A stretch of 64,000 nt of DNA, from positions 2,418,001 through 2,482,000 of the forward strand of contig JAJHTX010000003.1 of assembly GCA_032164295.1 (NCBI GenBank). Reading direction: 5' to 3'. The stretch is from Inonotus obliquus. Taxonomy: Eukaryota; Basidiomycota; Agaricomycetes; Hymenochaetales; Hymenochaetaceae. The notes beneath the pieces were generated by a model. It was not told the DNA's origin. It saw only the letters and a list, made by a program, of their open reading frames with translations, and did no database searches. The stretch's first letter is position 1, and every line of letters starts with the position of its first letter. This document shows positions 10,997-22,126 of this stretch, piece after piece. The translations under genes and the position numbers were made by a program.

Positions 10997-12813
10997 TTAA
11001 GCTCGGAGGTCCGGGTTGAGGTCGGCGTTGGGGAATTTGACTTTGATGCCCTCCATTATGGAGTTGATGCTCGTGATGTAGATGATGTCCATGTCCTCGT
11101 CCTCGTCCTCGTCCTTGTCATGCATCCGGCTAGCACCGCCAGTGATAATGCCGCCCATACGTCCGTCGCCATCGGCAACGACGGCGCCGGAGTCGCCTGG
11201 GGCGGCAAAGGCACCGGACTTGTCGTCAAAAGAGAGGATAGGCCACTCCATAGAGAAATTGGTAGTGCCGTCGTAATAGTAGTTACGAACGCAGGAGCGG
11301 ACGTCATTGGCACGGCCGATGGTCAGTCCGGTGGTACTGCCGCGCTTGACCACCGTAAGGCAGGGTTTGCCGTTCTGGTCCAACAGAGGAGGGTTACGCA
11401 TATCCTCGTCCGGTATGGTACCCTTGAGCCTCAGGAGGCGGTCTAACGGGTAAAGGTAGTCACGGAAGTTCTGGAGGTGCGGGGCAATCATTCGGATGAA
11501 GTGGTAGGGACTAATCTTGTTGCCGAGGTCGATGACGTTACCCTTGAAGTTGGTAGCGTCGATTTTGGAGGGGTCGATCTCGATGACGGCGAAGTCCTGG
11601 GTGTACTGCTCTGTGCCGACACCGAGCTCGATGGGAGGGGAGTAGATGACATGGCCTAATACGCGCTTGTCCGGGCTATCCCAGCGCGTCGAGACGTCCT
11701 CGTAGAAGGTGTTGAGAACCTTCATCGCCTTCTTCGCCTCAGCCAATTTAGACCCGGCATGTCTGCGCTGCTTTTCGGCCTCCTCTCCAGCTTCGTCCTT
11801 GACCCGGGCAATACGATCCTCCTCAAACGGGATCTCGCCCGCCTCACTTCCGATCCGGACCTGAATGGACTCGAGGAACTTTGTGAAGTTGCCGAGGAGG
11901 ATGACCTCACGACAGGGCTCACTGGGTGAGTGCTCGAAAGTCTTGTTGTCGTTTTTGTTCGTCTTAAAGACGACATGACGAGCTGTGACGAGGAAGAGCC
12001 TCTTACTGCCGTCGCCTTCGGCGATAAAAAAGCCGCCGGTACCCTCAACCCAAGGTGTTAGCCTGCCAGAAATGAGGAGACCGAGTGTGGGAGTGAGAGG
12101 AATGCGAACGTCCGCGGTTGGGTTGAACGAGGAGGCGGGCTTGAGGAGCTTGGGACCTCCCAAGAAGCGCACGACGGACTCGCGGAACTCGATATCGACG
12201 TCGGTGATGCCGGACTGTACGAGAATCTCCTGGCAACTGCGGGCCACTTTGGTGCCATCATCGACGGAGAGAGATCGGGGCTGCACGCCAATCCAGACGA
12301 TGACAGGGTGGACGGACTCGTCGTCTACGTAGCCGATGCGAACTACATCAATGCTGGTCCATGCCACCTTATTCGAATCCAGATGTTCGACGACCTTGCG
12401 AGACAAGTTGCCCTCCCAGACATTCTTGATCGCATGCCTGCCGACGGTCCCGAGCACCTTGCGCCTGTGGTACGCCTCCGGGCCTCGGGGCCTCTCCCAC
12501 GGAATGGTGCCGGAGCGTCCGACCATGGGCGGGTAGGAGGGCAGGCCAACGTAGTAGACCAGGGACTCCCAGGTCATAGGGCCCTGCTGCAAAGGAGTGC
12601 TCTCCGATGGAGAGAAATCTGTGGTGGAGTCATCATCGAGGCTGAGGCTCGAGAATTCGGTCGTGGGAAGGGAGGGTGAGGGGAGATGTAGAATGTCGCG
12701 TCTCGCGGCATCGAGGCAAATAGTGAGAAACTCTTCGGAGATCACTGGAAGAAGAGAGAACAAAACGAGAGGGATTATGTATGGGGAGGCAGCAAAGAGC
12801 GAATGGACTTACT
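10997..12813 (-). CDS. Trypsin-fold serine protease-like protein, uncharacterised fungal family
   Basis: A long exon (12744 down to 10997) encodes about 580 residues. Three blocks fit a chymotrypsin-like triad: VTARHVVF (His, about residue 257), DFAVIEID (Asp, about 383) and PGDSGAVV (Ser in GDSG, about 518). A glycine-rich strand (TGGFFIAEGDG) precedes the His block, as in trypsin folds. The roughly 240-residue N-terminal part is of unknown type. Near the C-terminus is an alternating Lys/Asp/Glu run (HDKDEDEDEDMD). No signal peptide is evident, so an intracellular role is likely. The apparent start in the large exon is non-ATG. A GTAAGT donor at 12812 and a CAG acceptor at 12745 instead create ATG from A(12813)+TG(12744-12743). 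No in-frame ATG is seen upstream in that leader. Substrate unknown. Confidence 0.7.
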
Positions 12814-13122
12814 TAGAATAGTACAGATACGAGTAGTAAGCTGTGAGTAGAGAGTTGACTGAGTAGCGTTTCGTGAGGGACAAGATGAATGAGGGCAAAG
12901 AGAGGAGTCGAATCGTAAGAGGTTGCAGTCGACAGAAATCGTCTGGAGTTATTGAACTGAGACATTGTAAGATGAGATGCTTTGAGAGCTCAGAGTACCT
13001 GCAATACCTTTTGCGAGGTGGCCTAAACTCCTTCTGAAACTACTCAAAGTATAATAATTATTTCTTTTCGTTTATACACAGCGCATCTAAAGCAATCAAA
13101 CAAAGTCGTATCTGTAAATAAT

Positions 13123-13703
13123 CTACTGCATGTCCATCTCATCACCGTCGAAGTCGGGGTTGTAAGGAGGTATAACAGATAAGAACAGACGGAGGGCTAA
13201 ACGACCTTTCGTCAGCGATCAGATAACATCAGAGAGAAAACAACGCACTTGAATACAGCATCAGGCGAACCTGATGACACGTCATGTACACTTTATGAAG
13301 GTAGGCTGGTGGCTGAAAAGCGCGTAACTGGGGACATACGTATAAGAATACTTTCACCTTGAGTTGAGAATGTACGGTAAGATTCACTCTTCCATCCTTC
13401 AAGTGCCTTTCAAGAATCCATCTATACTGACGAAACACGTCTGCACATTTGCTGTATCGGAGATCGATACGCTCCCCGGCCACCGGTGTTCCAAATGACA
13501 TATCGAGCACCAGGAAGTTCTCGTCAAGCCATTTCGTACAGGATCCCTACTAACATTTCCGGATAGGTCAGAGTCATTGCAACGCTCTTGGATACGCCGA
13601 CTTCGTCCAGTTCCAAGCTTGTCCAACCAACGGTACGACCTGACTTCTGAAGAGCCTGAGGTATCCCAGCGATGTCGTCGTCCGTATATGTGGCTACGTG
13701 AAT
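13123..13703 (-). pseudogene. Decayed fragment of RNA polymerase II largest subunit (RPB1)
   Basis: Read on the minus strand, successive pieces match the conserved active-site half of Rpb1 in the right order: [97 protein letters not shown]; and PPYNPDFDGDEMDM, the degenerate metal-binding NADFDGD signature. The pieces lie in different frames, with an in-frame TGA after the YPEM piece, a deletion between QALQKSGRT and LELDEVGV, and a TAG directly after DMQ. A splice pair is preserved (donor GTGCGT at 13248, acceptor at 13197), and further intron-like junctions occur at 13300-13390 and at 13704. This is therefore copied genomic DNA, not a retrocopy. It cannot encode a working subunit. Confidence 0.85.
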
Positions 13704-16700
13704 CTAGGAGAGTACGGTGACTACATAGTCACTTATTAAAACATCCCAACATACAGTCAGAGTCAGCTGTATGCATCATCCCATGCTACGATAGAAAGTA
13801 TGCAAAATTGTGTAATGTATCATTGGATAGCATGATGTCAAACTTACGGTATCGATACCTTGCATACCACCCCACCTAAAAGGCTAACACAGCGAGCTAC
13901 ATTCAACTATCCATCTTCTTGACTTACTTTCACACTCACACAAGAAAACCTGGTGTTTCGTTTATTATTCAGGGGGTAAGTGCATGAGTAGGTGACTTAC
14001 GCAGTATGTATGGGTCGAGAGGAGTGATTGGGTGGCAAGATAAGTTGGGCGACTCACGAGGCCGAGTTATGTGACTGACGAACGAACAAGTCCAAGTCCG
14101 CTCACTGGTATGGATGGATGAAGCGCACATCTCCTGCGGACCATCTGGTTTGATTTGGTTGGTTGGTTGGAATCTTGCTGTGAGACCGATTCAAGCGGAG
14201 TCAGAGCGCATCTATTATGTAAGGTAAGTAAACTTTATTCAATCATGATCCCCACAATACCAAAATACGAAAAGTCATCAATACAGATTACAATACAAAA
14301 ATACAATACAATTCCCGCTCCCCGCCCAGGACGTTTAACATCGCGCATCATACATCCAGATCTATGTGGCGGCGGCGTCGGGGGGAAGTCTCCCATAGGC
14401 GCATCGTGTAACAGCACAACAACATGATGTATATATTACGCTTTACACACCCATTCATTCACACTTTTAGCTCGGCGTATGAAATGTGCCATTGTCTGCT
14501 TCTGCGGAATTTCGTCCGTGTAAATGCATGTATATGATACATATAGACATACATGGGTAAATTGCGTCTCTCTTGTCTGTTATTACCTCGTCTACAAGAC
14601 GGAAGCGAGGGATAAAGACTAGGAGACTAGGAATAGTCCCGATCCCATGTCCTATCAACCGAATCCTGGTCATTGATGTGTCCGTAAAGTATACCGAGAG
14701 AAACGGAACGTACAGCTCATCGAGAGTTCTACATCGCCGAAAAGGAATATCAAAAGTGGGTTCGAATTGCAAAAGACGATATATGATGAAGCGAGCAAAG
14801 CACTCCAACCCCATTTCAACCAAACTAATGAGATAGAGGGGGAGGGCCGAAACGAACAAATAGATGGGTACCAAAAGGCGAAGACGCGGAAGAAACGAAA
14901 AAAGATGGTATGGTATGTGAAATCAATAAAGTACACGTACTACACCAGAAGATCCAAAGGACCCAAGATCCCCAAAAAAAACGATCTTCGATCTTTCGTA
15001 CTTCGAGAATCATAGCAAACTCTCCCATACCCTCGAAAACCCTAAAAAGGATAGAGAGCAGATGAAAAGAAGACAGAGAGATGTGGCAAGGTACACACGC
15101 GAGAACTTGAAGTTATTCGTCCCAGTGAACTAGTAACATCTCACCTTCTGATTCTGCATTCCGCGAAACCCAACTTCGCGTTCGATTTTCATTTGAATGC
15201 CGAAGGGCGAAGAGCGAAGGAGAATACTAAGCTCCAAAAAATTCCTAGGGAAGAGAGAAGTACCTCAAAACCTCAGGTTGTTCAAGAGTTCAATCAATGA
15301 ATGGACACACCTGTTTCGACCGAGAGAGACCGACAGACCGAACAGATTGACCGAGACTCGAGCGAGTGCGACTGAGTGAGACATAGATCTAGACTTTTCA
15401 AAAATCCGAATCCGAATCCGGCGGTAATGTATGACAGACACACTCCAGGTACAAGCACCCCTCTTACCCAACCCATGGAAAAAATCAAGGATAAAATAAA
15501 AAGAACTGACCTCTCGCAACTCTCGCCAACTATTCGCATGCCGTGCCGTGCCGGGAATCTCATTCAGAACTCAGAACTCTTCGAAGATCCGAGTGGGAGC
15601 GAAAGAAGTAGGGAAGTAACATGAAGGTGAGGAGGGAACTAACGCGGACGCAACAAATGAATGTCTCAGGGCCAAAGGAACAAAAAAAACACATCCATGT
15701 TCGCCCGAATGAAATTCAGGATGGTTCAAGATTGTTGGAGACTAGAGAGAAAAGAAGGTCAAAGAAAAGCATAACACTAGTGGGTGGGTTCGTAAAGAGA
15801 GCGAAAAATTGCGTGGAACTTGGGGTGAAGACTATCTTTAGATGGAATGATAGAAGGAGTGAGCGTGCGGCAAGACTATGTAAGTGTAGGGAGAACTCCG
15901 AACCGAAGGGTGAAGAGAAGGGGGAGGGAGATGGAGGGTGAAGGCAACTTGATGAGTGCCGTGTACACTTGCAGGGAAGCATACACCGCGAGAATAACCT
16001 GAGAAAAAAATATGCCGTCGAAGTCCATGCCATGCAAAGAACTGAAAGGACACGCGAGAAAAAAAAATAGGGAAATACCTTCGGCGACTGAGAAGTTGAG
16101 CTAGCAAGGCTATAAAACGGCTAGACCACGGCACCTAATACAAGATAAGCAAACGGTGGGAGGTCCCGTCCTCACAAGCTCAAGCTGGACCAATCAATTA
16201 GGCGGCGACCACACATCCAGCCAGAGTGAGATCCTGACTAAAGTTGGAGCGGAAAAGATAAACCAGATCCAAGGAGAGCGTACGAGCTTCGGCGGGAACA
16301 CGTTGCTGCACCTTAACGCAGGATGAATCTTGGACCATAAGAGCAATCAGAACAAATAGAATAGAAGGGGAGAGAGGATAGAGTGGAAAGTTGGGGGAAG
16401 AAGAGTGGAGGGAATGAATAGAGGAAGGAAGATGAATCCTGCACAGCTCGAACCGGGGTGCGTTTGAGGCTGAACAAGCTCACTGGACACTGAACGGGAA
16501 GCCCTTAATGTTAGTACAAGCAAATGGACTAGGGGGACAAGGAAGAAGGAAGAGTTGGGAAGGGATGATCATCTAGGGGTAACGGCAGCAAACCAGCAGT
16601 TACTGGTTGGTGCCCAATGAGAGAAGAGGTCGCTCCCCGTTGGAGAGATTCATGTAAGTATTACGGATCCTGACCGTCTTGAGAGCCCATCGAAAGAAAG

Positions 16701-17711
16701 AGAAAAGCAGAACCGCTAGTTTCCGGTCGCCATCAACCGGCGGAATAAGAGAGAGTGAGCCGTTGAGTTATTCCTGCCGTGAGGAGGATGAAAGCGGGTA
16801 CGCTTCTGTCGATGCATCAGCAACATGATGACTTCTCGAGTTCGCTTCGTGGGTTCGTGGAGATGAGGCAGAGAAAACAATATACAGTAGGAGGGTCATC
16901 GACAAGGGCATGGGCATGGGTATATCAACATGGCCAAAGAGGGTTATGAGATGTGCATTGTGTTTTTTGTTGCATGTTCACGCTTCCTTTCTTCATCTCT
17001 CCTGTTTCAATAAGACGGGCAAGGGCTTCTGTGATGTGAGATATGTGAACAAGTTGTCGACAGAAACGACATTAGTGGCGGCGATGGCGGTGATGGCGGC
17101 GAGTAGTAGGAGTAGTACACGGCGTGGTCAAGCACACAAGGAGAAGAGAAGAAGAAAATGACAGAGACGGAGGAAGTGATTGACGGATGGTCGTCCTTCT
17201 TCTCGCGTTCTTACACTTGATTTGGCTCAAAGGGCGGCGCATCTGGCGACGGCGACGATGAAGTGCGTGGGTAATGAAGGGCGGGGACAATAGCAGACGA
17301 AAATCCAAGTGGCAGAAACAATGTTCCCACCCACCGTGACTCACAGAGGGACGTTACCTCACTTGTTCCGCGGGAGCTGTCAAGCGACTAGGACTCCTTC
17401 CAAATGTAGTATACACACTGTATACCCCAAATATAGAGTTTCTAGGGTTTGTGTATTTATGAAATGAAATTGAGTTCAAGAACCCTGAAGTGACCCTGAA
17501 TCCGGTATTTTGGCGCATGGAATCTCAGATGCACCTGTGCGCTAACTCGTCTTCAAATATCTCACACCTCTCCACTTCTCAAATCTTCCCCTTATAATAC
17601 ATCTCTCCTTCGTCTCGTCCATACCATCTTCCGTCGCACTCTCCTACACTCAAGCTGAACGCGACGACCACTCTCACCTCAACTTTTCACCCGTCTCGCC
17701 TATTTTCAAAG
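13704..17711. other. Gene-poor stretch between the RPB1 relic and the Ecl1-like gene
   Basis: About 4 kb with only short chance frames on both strands. It holds A/G-rich stretches (for example 15190-16000, GAGA and GAAG rich on the plus strand) and simple GGTTGGTTGG runs near 14150. The last 250 bases before 17712 are C/T rich and probably hold the promoter of the next gene. I see no RNA gene or transposon remnant here. Confidence 0.5.
17593..17598 (+). promoter_or_regulatory. TATA-like box upstream of the Ecl1-like gene
   Basis: TATAAT lies 114 bases before the ATG at 17712 and is surrounded by CT-rich leader sequence (CTCTCC, CTTCTC), a layout common in fungal core promoters. This is position and base content only; no start site is known. 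Confidence 0.35.
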
Positions 17712-19050
17712 ATGATGGATGCTATGAATGTCGATTGGTGCTTAACCTGCACTAAACAAACTTTGGTGAGCCTACTACTCATCCCATTCTCTCCCCCCTG
17801 ACGTCAATCTAACTCGTTCACGACGTGTTCTGCAGCACGGCAAGCCCTACTGTTCTAGGTCATGCAAGATGCGTGCTATCGAGGCTGCCGAGGCAAGTGC
17901 GGGGGAGTTTAGCTACATCTCCGATGATGCTTCATCGTCGTCCGATGTCCTCCGCGAACCTCCACCCCGTGTACAACAGTCGCGACCTTCCGGATCCTCG
18001 CGTCGATATGAACTATCCTTGTCCTCGCGGGCTCAGCAGGAGCAGCGGGTCGCGGAAAGGCGCACTCCCACCAATTACCACCCCGCGCAGCAGCAGTTCG
18101 TTGAAGCCGAGCTCAATGCTCGATCTCAGTGGCCAGGGTACAACAACGCTGCCGGAATCCGCGACTGGCTTAGGGACGTACCCACGGGATGTCCATCGAT
18201 CGAGGCGCCGAGCATTGGTCCGAGCACGGTGTCCTCGTATGCGAAGCCAGAGTTCCCACTTTCACGACAAAGACCTGCTGGCCCTGCCCTCTGCACCGAT
18301 ACGACTGAGCCAGCGAGAACCTCCTTGCGCTCCTCTTCCCCAATCTCTCTCCCGTCCCCTCGTGCAAGCGAAACGCAGGAAGGTACAAGTTACACCTACA
18401 GCACCCACTCCCTCTTCAGTGCGCTTCACGAGTCTCCCGTTGTCGTCGAACCCATTCGGGTACGGACAAAGACGCAGGTCCACGCTGAAAATGCCATCAG
18501 GCCAACTGTCCTTGACGGATTAGCGCGGCGAATTCGCGCATGGGGCGCGGGCTCGAGCGTACCCGCTCGGAAGTTGAAGCACGATGCCCCGGCGCAGATC
18601 TACATGGAAACGACGACGACAACAGTGCCCGCGTCACCCTCACCTTCCTCCTCACCCGTCTCACCAGTCCAGCGATCGAACACGACAAAATCGAACTCGA
18701 AAAGTAGCACCTCTGGGCTCACCGCTCGCGCAAATAACGAGGCGAAGGAAGCTGCCCCTGAGCCTCAAGGAAGGGGTACAGTCTTTGATCTGCGAGTACC
18801 GCTTGCGAATGCGCGGTCACCACTCCTGATCCACGACTCTGAGCTGAAGGAGTCGCTCGCGGCAGGTCCGAAGCGGGGGATTTGGATCGCAGGGAGAGAG
18901 AAGCCGGAGACAGGATACATGCGATTCGGACCTGCACATTATGAGAAAGGATGGCGGGATCAGTCAGCAATGGATGATGAGCGAGGGGAGCGGGAGTTTA
19001 GAGAGTTCGAGGCGTTCCGAGCGAGGGGAAGAAAGGCTGTTCGACGGTGA
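17712..19050 (+). CDS. Ecl1-type zinc-binding protein
   Basis: Exon 1 (17712-17765) encodes MMDAMNVDWCLTCTKQTL; after a 70-base intron, exon 2 (17836-19050) starts HGKPYCSRSC. Together they form a CxxC-x(n)-CxxxC zinc knuckle at residues 10-28, the signature of the small fungal Ecl1/2/3 family, known from fission yeast for extending chronological lifespan and responding to zinc and sulfur limitation. The remaining ~390 residues of this 422-residue protein are Ser/Pro/Arg-rich and probably disordered, with a short conserved-looking end (PKRGIWIAGREKPETGYMRF). It is much longer than the yeast proteins but typical of basidiomycete versions. The gene borders the large desert and may have extended untranslated regions, which the sequence cannot show. 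Confidence 0.75.
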
Positions 19051-20579
19051 ACGGTACGCGCTGGAGACGATCTACGATACCGTCACGCATACATTTCTGT
19101 GATTTTTTTGGAATTCATCGCATCATAGACACGCATAGAATTTTTCTTTTTACTCCCCCGCCATCTACCTCGGAATTGACCATGGACTCGAATACACGCG
19201 TTACGCGATGTCACTTGCGGGCTGCGATACCTCTCTAACTCGGGCAATCGGCTGTTTGATCCATGCCCCGGGACGCCGCTGACGACACCGGAACTCGGAA
19301 GACTGTCCCCAGACGACTCTCACCCAGTTTGACAATCTTCGACGGCCGAGATGATTGCTCGCTCGGAACGGTGATTTTGTGTTTCGGTTGCGGGGGTATC
19401 GCACCGTTGGTCCGTTGAAATTTTGCTGTGCATTCATTCCAAAAGTCATTATTGCAATTTACGGGTGAAATTGCCAAGACGATCCGTCGTTCACTCGCGC
19501 CCGCAGTTGTCTCGTCGGGGTCGTCCTCTCTCCTAACTTGCAGTCTTCTCAGTACCCTATTCCGACCGACTCCGCATCGTTGCCTTGCCGTGTCGTGGTG
19601 CCGACGCGCCTCCCGCTTCTCACTCTCTCATACCACCCCAACCTGGTCATTTTGGTTTTTCTTTTCCACGTCAACACCCGCATCAAAAATCACCATTTTG
19701 TTCCTTGTTCTCACATCACATTTGATTTCATTTCTCATTTTGTTGTGACGGCGACTGTGTCAGGCCTGATCTTCTTTTCTCTCATATGCTTCTTCCTTTG
19801 TTCTTTCTTTTCTCACTCACATGCGACCTTCGACACAATTTTCGATTGATCCCCTCACGCTTGTCGATGTCGATGCCCCGATTCCGACGTCGTTTTTGAC
19901 CAGCACCAGCCCAACTCACCTTCATATTATTCTCGTCCAACGATTCAACAATATCAACAAAAACCTGCATCAGCTACCAAAAACTTTCATCTCTTTCATC
20001 GTCGGACTTGAAAAAAAAACATCACTCTCTCATCGCTTTGTGCAATTATTGTACTAACATATCGCTCTTCCTCCATTTTTCCATCCATCCACGTATCCAC
20101 GTCAACATCAATCAACACTCAATAACAGCATCTCATCTCATCATACATGTGTTTTTTTCTTTTGCATTCCACTCATACTCACTCGTCAATCAATCCACAC
20201 CACTCGACACACGACACTCGTTCAACCTTGTTTTCTCTTTATTCTTTTGTTTTTCTTCGTCATCCAATGCATAGAATCTCTGTCTTCTGTTTTCGGAGTC
20301 GGTTTTTTTGTTTCGTTTGGCTTTTCTTTTTCTTAGTGACTAGTGACTAGTGATAGTGATTAGTGATAGTGATAGTGATACCAGCAATGCAAAATAACAC
20401 GCATTCATAGACTATGCATTTACACTTACGGCTGAAAAAAAATTGTGTGATTGATTCGACTACATGAATTGAATTGAGGTGAGGTGATTCAGTAGTGCGG
20501 CGCACTCGGAACCAGATCAAACTTGTTTGTGTGAAAGAGGGTAACATAAGACCGACGACCTACGACCGACGGTGAAGAC

Positions 20580-20705
20580 GAAGACTGAAGACTGAAGACT
20601 GAGGACTGAAGACTGAAGACTGAGGACTGAAGACTGAAGACTGAGGACTGAAGACTGAAGACTGAGGACTGAAGACTGAAGACTGAGGACTGAAGACTGA
20701 GGACA
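20580..20705. repeat. 7-bp tandem array with 21-bp higher-order period
   Basis: Eighteen consecutive 7-base units. Most follow the order GAAGACT, GAAGACT, GAGGACT, so a 21-base pattern is superimposed. The first block has three A-type units, the final pattern is shortened, and the last unit ends in A instead of T. Flanks on both sides are degenerate GAC/GAAG copies. Confidence 0.95.
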
Positions 20706-20916
20706 TGAAGGAAAAAAAGATGGAAGGAAGGAAGAAGGAAGACTAGTGTAACTACATATTACAAATTACTAATAGAATAGAATAGAAGTGAATAGGATTG
20801 AATTGAATAGAGATGGAAACGGAAATGAAATGACTCGGAGTTGGAGTTGAGTAGGGGAGATAGACCGTGACGCTCGGCGTTTACCTCTCCTTAACCCCCG
20901 GGCCCTTCATTCCCTT

Positions 20917-20942
20917 CCATCCATCCATCCATCCATCCATCC
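20917..20942. repeat. CCAT tetranucleotide microsatellite
   Basis: Six perfect CCAT units plus a partial CC. Confidence 0.95.
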
Positions 20943-21120
20943 TTGACCCTTGACCTTGGATGACTAGCACTAATTTTCGGCGAACAGACCAGTCACCCGG
21001 AGTCACCAGTTATAGGTATCAGGTAATCAACTTCCTTTCGTTTCCTTTCGTTTAATTTTTTTCTTGATGTTTTGATGTTTTGATATTACTACTAGACTGG
21101 AGACTGGAGGCTTGAACTTT

Positions 21121-21160
21121 GATATTACGATATCACGATATTACAGTATTACGGTATTAC
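21121..21160. repeat. 8-bp tandem array (GATATTAC type)
   Basis: Five adjacent 8-base units: GATATTAC, GATATCAC, GATATTAC, AGTATTAC, GGTATTAC. All share the TA(T/C)(T/C)AC-like core. Confidence 0.85.
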
Positions 21161-22060
21161 ACTCGACTCGGTCGGACGTATAAGCTTCGAGGGAAGGATC
21201 CGACTTTGTCTACTATGTCTAGTAAGTACTCCGGGCGACTGAGTCCGAGTCACTCCGAGTCACTCCGAGTCTACCACTCTGTAGTGTAGACTGTGAGTAT
21301 CAGGCCGGTGACTTTGAGTTCCGGTGACTTTGATTTTGCCATCCATCCATACATTTTACATCATACATCCATACACGCCCTCGTCCCCGCCCTCGACTTT
21401 TGTCCTCGGATCAGATTGAAGGACCACTTGACCACTCGAAGTCAGCGCCAGGTCAACAGATATAGATCAAGATGCCTAGTATCCCGATCGACTGCCCAAC
21501 TGCCCAGGGGGTAGCTGGGCCTCGTAACGTTCCAGTAGTAATAGTAACCACTGACTCGCCAAGCCTATAAGATCGAGATATCATCAAGTACAATACGATC
21601 AAGTATTTCTGGAACTGCTTTGTTTGACTGTTTGACGAGGCCTTAGGAAGGGTGCGTGTACTGCAATTTGCGACTTTGCATCTTGAAGGGTTCAAACTTT
21701 ACGAGGGGTTTACCCACCCGCGAAGGTATCCGAATTTGAATTTACAATGTATAATTTTGGATGCGTGTACGATTGACATTGGATGGGTAGGTAGGAAGGT
21801 AGATAGGTAGGTCGGTGGATGGATGAATATCATATATCATACTGTGTACGCCGTACAGATATGAAATAGTTATAGATAATCAGAACGGTTCACGGTTGTG
21901 GTAAGTGGCGTGGTGTGGTTGCCGCCGGTACTTCTAGTGATATTAGTGGTATCTGATTCTTTGCCTTCCTTCCTACTTGGTAATCTAGTATGCCAATGCT
22001 CCCAATGCTCCCAATGCTCCTATCCTCCAACTTGAATGCTCCTATCCTCGTGTCTTCCTA

Positions 22061-22126
22061 TCTATTCTCCTATCCTCTCATCCTCTTATCCTCCTACCCT
22101 CCTATCCTCCTACCCTCCTATCCCGA
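22061..22126. repeat. Pyrimidine-rich tandem tract
   Basis: Imperfect 7-base repeats CCTCCTA, CCTCCTA with T/C variation give a nearly pure C/T plus-strand tract, with related copies just upstream from about 22016. Confidence 0.75.

Noticed and set aside
15621..16134. Overlapping frames of about 100 codons on both strands
   Set aside because: Caused by purine-rich low-complexity DNA; encoded proteins are Lys/Arg or Ser/Phe runs without a domain.
20917..20942. Regular CCAT array considered as a CRISPR-like or telomere-like repeat
   Set aside because: No spacers and the wrong unit; an ordinary microsatellite in a eukaryote.
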